Shown here: positions 25,909 to 33,528 of the stretch, piece by piece
Layout of the letters: every line of letters begins with the position of its first letter
Position numbering within the stretch: position 1 is the first letter of the stretch
NCBI GenBank assembly: GCA_947488345.1
Contig: CANKZQ010000001.1
Span: 1-64,000 of the forward strand
Length of the DNA: 64,000 nt
DNA from: an uncultured Flavobacteriaceae bacterium
GTDB lineage: Bacteria > Bacteroidota > Bacteroidia > Flavobacteriales > Flavobacteriaceae
Reading direction: 5' to 3'
Made by a program: the position numbers and the translations under genes
The notes under the pieces: generated by a model
The model's input: only the letters and a program-made list of their open reading frames with translations
What the model was told of the DNA's origin: nothing
The model's database searches: none

Positions 25909-26028
25909 ATGATTAAACTATTTAGACATATTCATAAATCATTCCTTTGCCAGAAAGAAAACCCACCCCTTTTGCTCCCCTCCAAGGAGGGGATTTTGCG
26001 GTGGGTAAAAACGTTTGATTATGATTAA
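25909..26028 (+). pseudogene. Truncated 5' copy of a DUF6090 gene
   Basis: The ATG at 25909 opens a 39-codon frame whose first 12 residues (MIKLFRHIHKSF) nearly repeat the start of the DUF6090 gene at 26021 (MIKLFRHIRKSL). The similarity stops at about 25950; the rest of the frame runs through a strong palindrome and ends at 26028 inside the real gene. I read it as the remnant of an older tandem DUF6090 copy, deleted or disrupted at the palindrome. A functional leader peptide is possible but less likely. Confidence 0.6.
25962..26005. repeat. Intergenic palindromic element
   Basis: The outer arms CCCACC (25962-25967) and GGTGGG (26000-26005) and the inner arms CCCCTCC and GGAGGGG around 25977-25992 form one nested hairpin. 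It is GC-rich in an AT-rich genome and lies between the truncated and intact DUF6090 copies. It resembles REP or MITE-like intergenic repeats of Flavobacteriaceae; only one copy is in this window. Confidence 0.6.
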
Positions 26029-26764
26029 ATTATTCAGACATATTCGTAAATCTCTACTAATGGAAAACAAAACATCTAAATACTTCAAATACGCTATTGG
26101 CGAAATTCTTCTTGTGGTTATTGGAATCCTCATTGCATTGCAGATTAATAATTGGAACGAGGGGAAAAAAGCTAAAGCAAAAGAACGAGAAGCACTTCTA
26201 GAAATCGTGTCAGATTTGGAATATAGTCTAAATGATTTAGATGAGGTTGTTAATACACAGAACAATAATTTAACAAAAAATATTAACTCACTCAAAACCT
26301 TAGTTATGGTATTACAAACAGACCAGAAATATCATGATTCTTTAGGCACTCACTTTTATGCGACAAACTCATATGACGAACCCTATTTTAAAACAAGTGG
26401 TTATAATTCGCTTTCATCAATTGGCATGGATTTGGTAGAAGATTCAAAAATTCGTTCCGCAATAGGTCGGTTTTATAGTGCTGCAATTAATGATACTGAA
26501 GGAGCATTCAGCGAATTAAAGAAAGATTTTCATGAATATATGTTAGATTTTATAAGAAAAGATTTTACACTTGTAACTATAGATAAAGGGCAAAAAGTAT
26601 TATATCCTAATAATTATGAAACGCTAAAGGTTAATAAAGAATATATTCAATCTTTAAGAATTTTTTTAGCGCTCAATGAAGCTTATCGAACTAGTTTAAA
26701 TGACATTAAGGATGAAGCTATTCAATTAAAAGAAAACATTGAAACTTACATAAAAGAACACTAA
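26021..26764 (+). CDS. DUF6090 family membrane protein
   Basis: This 247-residue protein starts at the ATG at 26021 (MIKLFRHIRKSLLMENK); a TTG six bases earlier would add two residues and is unlikely. The N-terminus has the DUF6090 signature: KYFKYAIGEILLVVIGILIALQINNWNE (residues 22-49) contains one membrane helix, and the remaining 200 residues form a predicted helical, probably extracytoplasmic domain without motifs. DUF6090 genes are abundant in Flavobacteriaceae and often occur in tandem; the function is unknown. Its position inside the kynurenine cluster is odd and may reflect an insertion. A truncated 5' copy lies directly upstream. Confidence 0.82.
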   Translation: MIKLFRHIRKSLLMENKTSKYFKYAIGEILLVVIGILIALQINNWNEGKKAKAKEREALLEIVSDLEYSLNDLDEVVNTQNNNLTKNINSLKTLVMVLQTDQKYHDSLGTHFYATNSYDEPYFKTSGYNSLSSIGMDLVEDSKIRSAIGRFYSAAINDTEGAFSELKKDFHEYMLDFIRKDFTLVTIDKGQKVLYPNNYETLKVNKEYIQSLRIFLALNEAYRTSLNDIKDEAIQLKENIETYIKEH

Positions 26765-26799
26765 TTTGTCACTCCTGTGAATGTTCGACCAGACTAAAT

Positions 26800-28239
26800 A
26801 TGAATATACAAAACTACATAAACGGTCAATATGCAAATCCATTGAACAATGAGTGGTTGGATAATTATTGTCCATCAAACGGTGATATCTATGGTCAAAT
26901 TCCGAATTCATCAAAAGAAGATATAGAACTAGCCTATCAGGCAGCAAAAGAGGCATTTCAAACATGGTCGCAAACAACTCCTGAAGAGCGCAGCCGAATT
27001 TTGATTAAAATTTCAGAATTACTAGAACAAAATTTAGAGCGTTTTGCCGAGGCTGAAAGCAAAGACAATGGCAAGCCTGTTTCTTTAGCCAACACTGTTG
27101 ACATTCCAAGAGCCGCGAGTAACTTTCGCTTTTTCGGCAATGCTATTACACAATTCGCTAGTGAAAGTCATGAAAGTGTTGGACAAGATGCTATAAATTA
27201 CACCCTGCGCCAACCCATTGGAGTCGTAGGCTGTATTTCTCCTTGGAATCTTCCACTCTACCTCTTTACCTGGAAAATTGCCCCAGCTATTGCCGCAGGC
27301 AACTGTGTTGTTGCAAAACCTAGCGAAGTGACACCCATGACCGCCTATTTATTAGGTGAGATATGTACCAAAGCGGGTTTACCGAAGGGTGTATTAAATA
27401 TCGTTCATGGCTTAGGAACAACTACTGGACAGGCGATCGTTGAACATCCAGAGATTAAGGCCATATCCTTTACAGGTGGCACAACGACCGGAGCACATAT
27501 TGCCAGAACTGCCGCCCCCATGTTTAAAAAATTATCCTTGGAATTAGGTGGCAAAAATCCGAATCTCATTTTTGCCGATTGTGATTATGAAGATATGTTG
27601 AATACAACTGTGCGTTCTTCTTTCGCCAATCAAGGTCAAATTTGCCTATGTGGAAGCCGTATTTTTGTAGAAGCCGGCATCTATAAGAGATTTAAAGCAG
27701 ACTTCATTGCGAAAGTTAAAACGTTGAAAGTAGGACATCCCTCAAAAAGTGACACCAATATTGGAGCGTTGGTTTCTAAGCCACATCTTGAAAAAGTATT
27801 AGGTTATATCGAGCGTGCTGAAGAAGAAAATAATACTATTCTGTGCGGTGGCAAAAAGGTGAGCGTTGCAGGTTTTGAAAATGGCTATTACCTAGAACCT
27901 ACAGTTATTGAGGTAACATCAAACGAATGCAATACCAATCAAGAAGAAATTTTCGGACCTGTAGTGACCATCATGCCTTTTTCGACAGAAGATGAGGCAT
28001 TAAAAATAGCAAATGACGTAAAATATGGCCTGTCTGCAGCCCTATGGACTAACAATCTAAAACGCACAATGCGCTTGAGTGCTAAATTGCAAGTGGGTAT
28101 TGTTTGGGTGAATACCTGGATGTTACGTGATTTGAGAACACCATTCGGGGGTATGAAAGCTTCAGGTGTAGGACGTGAAGGTGGGTTTGAAGCCCTACGG
28201 TTTTTTACAGAAGCAAAAAACGTATGTATCAAATATTAG
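26800..28239 (+). CDS. 2-Aminomuconic semialdehyde dehydrogenase
   Basis: This 479-residue aldehyde dehydrogenase has the NAD-binding fold with SFTGG (223-227), general base E248 in LELGG, and catalytic Cys282 in QGQICLCGSR. The C-terminal part has EEIFGPVV and PFGGMKASGVGREGG. Between ACMSD and the RidA-type deaminase it fits oxidation of 2-aminomuconate-6-semialdehyde to 2-aminomuconate with NAD+. The CLCGSR motif is shared with aminomuconate and hydroxymuconate semialdehyde dehydrogenases. Generic betaine or succinate-semialdehyde dehydrogenases are alternatives if the context is ignored. No symbol is given because usage varies (amnC, nbaE). Confidence 0.9.
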   Translation: MNIQNYINGQYANPLNNEWLDNYCPSNGDIYGQIPNSSKEDIELAYQAAKEAFQTWSQTTPEERSRILIKISELLEQNLERFAEAESKDNGKPVSLANTVDIPRAASNFRFFGNAITQFASESHESVGQDAINYTLRQPIGVVGCISPWNLPLYLFTWKIAPAIAAGNCVVAKPSEVTPMTAYLLGEICTKAGLPKGVLNIVHGLGTTTGQAIVEHPEIKAISFTGGTTTGAHIARTAAPMFKKLSLELGGKNPNLIFADCDYEDMLNTTVRSSFANQGQICLCGSRIFVEAGIYKRFKADFIAKVKTLKVGHPSKSDTNIGALVSKPHLEKVLGYIERAEEENNTILCGGKKVSVAGFENGYYLEPTVIEVTSNECNTNQEEIFGPVVTIMPFSTEDEALKIANDVKYGLSAALWTNNLKRTMRLSAKLQVGIVWVNTWMLRDLRTPFGGMKASGVGREGGFEALRFFTEAKNVCIKY

Positions 28240-28258
28240 ATAAATAATCAACAGAAAT

Positions 28259-28765
28259 ATGCAAAGAACTATACTACTATTATTGTTAACAATATACACC
28301 TTAAATGTACAAGGGCAAGAAATTGAAGAACATAGCACCAAAGAATATTCAATTCAATATCCCGAAGATTGGACGTTCGATAGCTCTGGGCTAATGAATA
28401 CGACTTTTATTCTTTACTCAAAACCTGAACTTCAAGATACTTTTCGCGAAAACGTAAACCTAATGATTCAAGATCTTACCGATATGAATCTCGATTTAAA
28501 CGGATATACCAAACTCTCGGTCGATCAAATTAAGGGCATCAAAGATAGTGAGATATTCGAAAGTAAAGAGTTGAAAAAAGATGGAATGGCCTATCATCAG
28601 ATTGTTTGGAAAGGTTTTGTTTCGGGAAGAAAGCTAAAATTCAAACAACAATACTTTATCAAAGACAACAAAGCATATTTAGTAACCCTAACATGTGCAG
28701 AAAGTACTTATGACACATATGTGAAAACTGGAACAATAATTTTGAATAGTTTTACATTGAAATAA
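28259..28765 (+). CDS. Small secreted protein, PsbP/DcrB-like
   Basis: This 168-residue protein has a signal peptide (LLLLLTIYTLNVQGQ, cleaved near residue 19). The mature part is beta-rich: STKEYSIQYPEDWTFDSS, NVNLMIQDL, YHQIVWKG, KFKQQYFIKDNKAYLVTLTC and a final FTLK. The YSIQYPEDW and KAYLVTLTC pattern resembles the PsbP/DcrB (DUF1795-like) fold found in small periplasmic proteins. The gene lies 19 bases after the aldehyde dehydrogenase gene, so it should be cotranscribed with the kynurenine genes, but no role in that pathway is known to me. Confidence 0.7.
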   Translation: MQRTILLLLLTIYTLNVQGQEIEEHSTKEYSIQYPEDWTFDSSGLMNTTFILYSKPELQDTFRENVNLMIQDLTDMNLDLNGYTKLSVDQIKGIKDSEIFESKELKKDGMAYHQIVWKGFVSGRKLKFKQQYFIKDNKAYLVTLTCAESTYDTYVKTGTIILNSFTLK

Positions 28766-28839
28766 GCATCTATCGAATAGAAAAAAGAGAAAAGACAGCT
28801 AATATTTGCTATATTTTTTCATCTAACTATCTTTATAAA

Positions 28840-29625
28840 ATGAACCTAGACTTAACAAAAAAGAATGCCTTAGTTTGCGGAAGTACGCAGGGTATTGGTA
28901 AAGCCTCAGCAATAGCCTTAGCAGAATTAGGAGCCAATGTGACATTGGTTGCAAGAAATGAAGAGAAATTAAAGGAAGTTGTTAGAGAACTGCCCAATAA
29001 ATACCAAAACCACGGTTACATCGTGGCCGATTTCAATGATCCAGAACAGTTGGGAGCCAAAGTAGCTGAACGCCTTTCTATGATAGGCACCTACCACATT
29101 TTAGTTAATAATACAGGTGGGCCTGCGGGTGGTCCGGTATTCTCGGCCGAAATAGTGGCTTTTGATGATGCCTTTACACAACACCTAAAATGCAATCACA
29201 CTCTTGTACAAACGCTGGTTCCAGCGATGAAAGAAGCCGATTTTGGTAGAATAATAAATATTATTTCTACTTCGGTAAAGCAACCTCTAGATGGATTAGG
29301 GGTTTCAAATACGATTCGAGGTGCCGTGGCGAATTGGAGTAAAACATTGGCGAATGAATTAGCAGAATTTGGCATTACCGTAAATAATGTATTGCCTGGA
29401 GCTACTTCAACCGAGCGACTCACAGCGATTATCAACGACAAAGCGGCCAAAAGTGGTAAATCAGCAGAAGATATTTCGAGAGCGATGAAGAATAGTATTC
29501 CGGCGAAGCGATTTGCCCAACCCGGTGAAATTGCAAATGCCATCGCTTTTTTAGCCAGTGAAGCTGCCGCATACATTAATGGAATAAATGTTCCTGTTGA
29601 TGGTGGTCGAACGAAAAGTTTGTAA
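28840..29625 (+). CDS. SDR-family protein lacking the catalytic Tyr-Lys pair
   Basis: This 261-residue short-chain dehydrogenase has the Rossmann motif CGSTQGIGKA (13-22), NNTGG (90-94, in place of NNAG) and an intact C-terminal GxxVPVDGG. The active-site Ser is present (S143 or S145). The YxxxK motif is replaced by S156-NTI-R160, so the usual Tyr and Lys proton relay is missing. A known BKR-like SDR subgroup also lacks these residues. It lies within the kynurenine cluster, 74 bases after the secreted protein gene, and probably serves that pathway or a side reaction; what it does without the Tyr is unclear. Confidence 0.88.
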   Translation: MNLDLTKKNALVCGSTQGIGKASAIALAELGANVTLVARNEEKLKEVVRELPNKYQNHGYIVADFNDPEQLGAKVAERLSMIGTYHILVNNTGGPAGGPVFSAEIVAFDDAFTQHLKCNHTLVQTLVPAMKEADFGRIINIISTSVKQPLDGLGVSNTIRGAVANWSKTLANELAEFGITVNNVLPGATSTERLTAIINDKAAKSGKSAEDISRAMKNSIPAKRFAQPGEIANAIAFLASEAAAYINGINVPVDGGRTKSL

Positions 29626-29650
29626 CTTTAGACCTTAGCAAGATTAAATT

Positions 29651-29678
29651 TTGTCACGCTGAACTTGATTCAGGATCC
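29651..29678. repeat. Fragment of a dispersed intergenic repeat
   Basis: The segment contains CTGAA-CTTGA-TTCAG, a five-base inverted repeat, within GTCACGCTGAACTTGATT. This resembles the GTCAxxCTGAACTTGxTTCAG repeats scattered through many Bacteroidota genomes. No second copy was seen here, so the identification is from memory of the pattern. Confidence 0.35.
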
Positions 29679-29731
29679 ATTATTAACATGGAACCCGCAT
29701 CAAATGTGGAACGATAGTAAAAAATAAAAAC

Positions 29732-30265
29732 ATGAGTAAATTAGTTTCTCCCTTAAATTTTAAGGAATGGATTGAAGAAAATAGACATTTATTAAAACCT
29801 CCTGTGGGAAATAAATGTGTTTGGAAAGATGGTGATTTTATCGTTATGGTTGTTGGTGGACCGAATAGTAGAAAAGATTATCACTATAATGAAACTCCTG
29901 AATTCTTCTATCAAGTGGAAGGTGATATTGTGCTAAAAATTATTGACAAAGGCACACCAAAAGATGTTCATATCAAAGAAGGGGATATTTATTTACTACC
30001 TCCAAAAGTGCCACATTCACCACAACGAGGCGCCAATACGGTAGGCTTAGTCATTGAATATAAACGCCCAAAAGGCATGCGGGATGCCTTACTTTGGTTT
30101 TGCGAGAATTGTGTAACAAAATTATACGAGGAAGATTTTACCGTAAAAAATATTGAAACTGATATGCCTAAGATTTTCGATAATTACTATAGTGATCATG
30201 ACAAACGTACTTGTCCTAATTGTGATGCTGTTATGCAACCACCTCAAAAAGTAAAGATCGACTAA
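29732..30265 (+). CDS. 3-Hydroxyanthranilate 3,4-dioxygenase
   Basis: This 177-residue cupin enzyme opens the ring of 3-hydroxyanthranilate to 2-amino-3-carboxymuconate semialdehyde. The catalytic iron is bound by H51, E57 (HYNETPEFFYQ) and H95 (VPHSPQR). A second rubredoxin-like site of the bacterial type is seen in C124-ENC-C127 and C161-PNC-C164. All ligands are present. The downstream ACMSD gene starts on the next base after the stop, so product transfer to the next step is tightly coordinated. It is the central step of the local pathway and corresponds to nbaC/HAAO. Confidence 0.97.
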   Translation: MSKLVSPLNFKEWIEENRHLLKPPVGNKCVWKDGDFIVMVVGGPNSRKDYHYNETPEFFYQVEGDIVLKIIDKGTPKDVHIKEGDIYLLPPKVPHSPQRGANTVGLVIEYKRPKGMRDALLWFCENCVTKLYEEDFTVKNIETDMPKIFDNYYSDHDKRTCPNCDAVMQPPQKVKID

Positions 30266-31348
30266 ATGAAACGCAAACTACGTATTAACGGTCATTCACA
30301 TTTGCTTCCTTATCCCGAAGAGATTCCTCAATTCATGCAAGACAAGGGTATTTTTTGGGTTGACAAAGATCGAAAGTTTATGTTACAGAAAGACTGGAGT
30401 CGCCCAGTGACTGATTCTAGTTTCTTTTTAGATGAGAAATTAGAATGGATGGAACGTTTCAATCTCGATCATGCCGTCGTTCTCAATTTATCACAACTGT
30501 ATGGCAACGGATTGCGGGTAGAAGAAATGAAGCAAGCTTTGCGTTTTCAAAATGACTTTAATGCCAAGGTACAACATGATAATCCTAGTAAATTTACCTG
30601 TGGTTTCGTCGTACATCCTGGATTCGTAAAAGGCGCTTGTTGGGAAATCGAACGTTGTGTAGAGCAATTAGATATGCGATTGTTATGCCTACCAACACAT
30701 TATATGGATACCATCGGTACCTGGCGCTGTATTTTTGATGAAGAAAACGAACCCATTTTCGAACTTGCCAATAAATACAATTTAGCCGTTGAAATTCATC
30801 CTTATGACGGCGAAAAATTTATCAAATTAGAAAATACTTCTTGGCGTTTTCATTTGATATGGATGTTAGCACAGTGTGCAGATGCGTATCACTTTTTAAC
30901 CCTTAATGGATATCAAGATAAATATCCTAATATGCGGACTTGTTTCGCTCATGGCGGACAACTAGCGCAAATGAACTTGGGTAGACGTATTCAAGGTTTT
31001 GATGGCCGACCTGACTTATTTGAAGGCAAGACACATCCGCGTAAAGCAGTAGGTCATAAAAACATTTTCTTTGATACCTTAGTACACGATACAGGCTCTT
31101 TAAAATTATTAGTAGAGAACCAAGGAGCTCAACAAGTGTTAGTAGGCCTTGATGATCCTTATCCGTTAGGAGAGATGGAAAGCGAAAAACAATCTTCGTA
31201 TCCAGGAAAAATATTAGATCTTGCTATGGAACGAGCTATTATCACCCAAGATCAATGTGATGCCATGTGGGAAGATAATGTCTTACAATGGCTATATGGT
31301 GAAGATAAACTTGGAAAGCAAACATTAATCGATAAGATTTTAAAATAA
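30266..31348 (+). CDS. 2-Amino-3-carboxymuconate-6-semialdehyde decarboxylase (ACMSD)
   Basis: This 360-residue amidohydrolase-fold decarboxylase removes CO2 from the product of 3-hydroxyanthranilate dioxygenase, giving 2-aminomuconate semialdehyde. The metal-binding HSH (H10, H12) is near the start (INGHSHLLPYPEEIP), VEIHPYDG supplies a further His, CFAHGGQLAQM another, and VLVGLDDPYPLGE near the C-terminus holds the Asp. The length fits ACMSD rather than other amidohydrolases. There is no gap to the dioxygenase gene. It is the last gene of the plus-strand cluster; a minus-strand lipoprotein gene follows convergently. Confidence 0.95.
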   Translation: MKRKLRINGHSHLLPYPEEIPQFMQDKGIFWVDKDRKFMLQKDWSRPVTDSSFFLDEKLEWMERFNLDHAVVLNLSQLYGNGLRVEEMKQALRFQNDFNAKVQHDNPSKFTCGFVVHPGFVKGACWEIERCVEQLDMRLLCLPTHYMDTIGTWRCIFDEENEPIFELANKYNLAVEIHPYDGEKFIKLENTSWRFHLIWMLAQCADAYHFLTLNGYQDKYPNMRTCFAHGGQLAQMNLGRRIQGFDGRPDLFEGKTHPRKAVGHKNIFFDTLVHDTGSLKLLVENQGAQQVLVGLDDPYPLGEMESEKQSSYPGKILDLAMERAIITQDQCDAMWEDNVLQWLYGEDKLGKQTLIDKILK

Positions 31349-31369
31349 ATTGTATTTATATAAAACTGC

Positions 31370-31951
31370 TTATTCTACCGTAAATTTATAAATACCTTCA
31401 TCATCTGAATTCGAAATATTTGTAATTATTTGTAGCGATCCTAGAGTACTTTGTGTGTCAAATGATACAATATGTGAATTCTCTTTTATTATTGATGTTT
31501 TCAACGCAAAGGATCCTGTTTCTGTCAACTTCAGACCTATTTTACTTGAAAAAGACGCACTTGTTTCATTATACGGAGACATGATAGAAAAAAAAGGGTT
31601 TTGATCTTGGGTGAAAATCGTTCCTTCAATTTCCTCAGTTGCCATTACAAAATAAGGAGTTTCTTCACCTGCTGATCCAATTTTTTCGATCTCTAGATCA
31701 AAATACACATCTAAAGCATCATTGGGCATATAATCTCGAAGATTTATTATTTTTCCATTAGCGGTCGTTTGTTGATTACTTATAGTGGTAGAAATGAAAA
31801 GGTAATCTCCGACAGAAAACACTGTTTTATCATCCTCAATCTCTACTAAACCCAAATTTTCTACTACTTCATCTGGTTTATATTCATCATCACATTGAAA
31901 GGCCGACAACAAACACACTAACGCAAAATAAAATCCAACTCTTTTTCTCAT
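31370..31951 (-). CDS. Hypothetical lipoprotein
   Basis: I place the start at the ATG at 31951, giving 193 residues and a clean lipoprotein signal (MRKRVGFYFALVCLLSAFQC, Cys20 lipidated, then DDE). A start 45 bases upstream would add 15 residues and spoil the signal. The mature protein is beta-rich, with alternating hydrophobic strands and no enzyme motif. The acidic start of the mature part (DDEYKPDE) suggests an outer-membrane lipoprotein; some Bacteroidota surface-exported lipoproteins have similar acidic signals. Function unknown. Confidence 0.7.
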   Translation of the reverse strand: MRKRVGFYFALVCLLSAFQCDDEYKPDEVVENLGLVEIEDDKTVFSVGDYLFISTTISNQQTTANGKIINLRDYMPNDALDVYFDLEIEKIGSAGEETPYFVMATEEIEGTIFTQDQNPFFSIMSPYNETSASFSSKIGLKLTETGSFALKTSIIKENSHIVSFDTQSTLGSLQIITNISNSDDEGIYKFTVE

Positions 31952-32081
31952 GTTTAAGAGATGGAAACAGACAAAAAGGTTGCGTAAAATATACAAAACT
32001 CTTTAACCAAAATATATTATGACCCATTTATTCATAGAATATTGTTACCTTGTTGAGTCTAACCCATTAACCATTATAATT

Positions 32082-32306
32082 ATGAAAAAAATAGGAGGAT
32101 ACGTAGCCCTATTTGGTATTCTAGCCATTGTTTTACCTTACTTTAATTTACAATTACGCCTTTTAGGTTGGATTGATAATTGGGGTGAAACCGTTTCTTG
32201 GGGTATTAAAATAGGCCTTATAATAGTTGGAGCTGCCTTATTTCTTTTGGGCGGGGCTGGTCAAACACCCGAGCCAACACCTGAAGAAACAACTGATACC
32301 GAGTAA
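32082..32306 (+). CDS. Small membrane protein
   Basis: The ATG at 32082 (MKKIGGYVALFGILAIV) gives 74 residues with two membrane helices (about 5-22 and 42-62) and a Pro/Glu/Thr-rich acidic tail ending in TPEETTDTE. The ATG 63 bases upstream would add a poorly conserved hydrophobic extension and is not preferred. It is followed by a strong hairpin terminator. No family with a known function is recognised; short proteins of this kind are common in Flavobacteriaceae. Confidence 0.65.
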   Translation: MKKIGGYVALFGILAIVLPYFNLQLRLLGWIDNWGETVSWGIKIGLIIVGAALFLLGGAGQTPEPTPEETTDTE

Positions 32307-32308
32307 AA

Positions 32309-32344
32309 TAAAAAAAGCCTCAACAATATGTTGAGGCTTTTTTT
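32309..32344. terminator. Bidirectional terminator before hppD
   Basis: AGCCTCAAC (32316-32324) pairs with GTTGAGGCT (32330-32338) around a five-base loop, with A and T runs on the two sides. It serves both the small membrane protein gene and hppD, whose stop is 13 bases further on. Confidence 0.9.
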
Positions 32345-32356
32345 ATATCACTGTAT

Positions 32357-33517
32357 TTATAATGTTCCTCTATTGGCCTGTTCTCTCTCTATAGCTTCAA
32401 ATAGCGCCTTAAAGTTTCCAACTCCAAATGACTGAGCTCCTTTGCGTTGTATTACTTCAAAAAACATTGTTGGACGATCTACGATAGTTTTGGTAAATAT
32501 TTGCAACAAATACCCCTCTTCATCTCTATCAATCAAAATACCGTGTTTTTTCAATACTTCAACATCTTCATCAATCTCACCAACGCGGTCTAACAAATCA
32601 TCATAATATTCTCCAGGTACATATAAGAATTCAACACCACGTTCGCGCATCGCTGACACTGTTGCCACGATATCGTCTGTTGCCACAGCTATATGCTGTA
32701 CCCCTGGACCATTATAAAAATCAAGATATTCTTCTATCTGTGATTTTTTCTTTCCTTTTGCTGGCTCATTAATAGGGAATTTAATTCTTCCATTACCGTT
32801 TGACATTACCTTACTCATCAAAGCGGTAAAATCGGTAGAAATATCGTCATCCGTAAACGAAATAATTTGTGCAAAGCCCATAACTCTAGCGTAAAACTCA
32901 CACCATTGTTTCATCTCTCCCCAACCAACGTTACCAACCATATGGTCAATAAACTTTAATCCCACTGGTGCAGGGTTGTAATGTGATTCCCACTTTTTAT
33001 AGCCGGGTAAGAATAGCCCCTCATAATTTTTACGCTCTACAAAAATATGTACTGTCTCGCCATAGGTGTAAATACCCGAACGAATAACAAATCCATCCTC
33101 GTCTTCCTCTTTCACAGGTGCCAAATAAGGCTTCGCACCTCTTTTCGTTGTTTCTTCGAAGGCTTTTGTTGCATCTTCTACCCATAAGGCCACCACTTTT
33201 ACACCATCTCCATGCTCCACAATATGTTCATTAATAGCGCCATCATTTGTTAAAGGTGTCGTTAAAACTAATCGAATCTTATCTTGCTTTAACACATACG
33301 AAACTCGATCTTTCACTCCGGTTTCCAATCCGGCATATGCTTCAGACTGAAATCCAAAAGCGGTTTTATAAAAATGCGCGGATTGCTTCGCATTTCCAAC
33401 ATATAATTCTACATAATCTGTACCTAACAAAGGCAAAAAGTCTTCTGCTTCGTCAAATATTTTTTTCAATCCGTATTCTGTATTTTGTAAGTCTTTTAAA
33501 TTTTTTATTTCTGCCAT
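32357..33517 (-). CDS. hppD: 4-Hydroxyphenylpyruvate dioxygenase
   Basis: This 386-residue Fe(II) enzyme converts 4-hydroxyphenylpyruvate to homogentisate, the second step of tyrosine breakdown. It has two VOC-type halves. Iron ligands are the His in FIDHMVGNV, the His in VQHIAVATDDI and the Glu in MFFEVIQRKG. The C-terminal Phe-rich region that closes the active site (FGVGNFKALFEAIE) is intact. It lies 11 bases downstream of hmgA on the same strand, so the two form a homogentisate operon, and the whole module is convergent with the kynurenine cluster. Confidence 0.97.
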   Translation of the reverse strand: MAEIKNLKDLQNTEYGLKKIFDEAEDFLPLLGTDYVELYVGNAKQSAHFYKTAFGFQSEAYAGLETGVKDRVSYVLKQDKIRLVLTTPLTNDGAINEHIVEHGDGVKVVALWVEDATKAFEETTKRGAKPYLAPVKEEDEDGFVIRSGIYTYGETVHIFVERKNYEGLFLPGYKKWESHYNPAPVGLKFIDHMVGNVGWGEMKQWCEFYARVMGFAQIISFTDDDISTDFTALMSKVMSNGNGRIKFPINEPAKGKKKSQIEEYLDFYNGPGVQHIAVATDDIVATVSAMRERGVEFLYVPGEYYDDLLDRVGEIDEDVEVLKKHGILIDRDEEGYLLQIFTKTIVDRPTMFFEVIQRKGAQSFGVGNFKALFEAIEREQANRGTL

Positions 33518-33528
33518 GATCTTTCTTT

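Noticed and set aside
26015-26020. TTG start for the DUF6090 gene.
   Set aside because: The ATG six bases later gives the conserved MIKLFRHIRKSL start, also seen in the truncated upstream copy.
29196-29576. 126-codon frame opposite the SDR gene.
   Set aside because: It is the antisense shadow of a conserved dehydrogenase.
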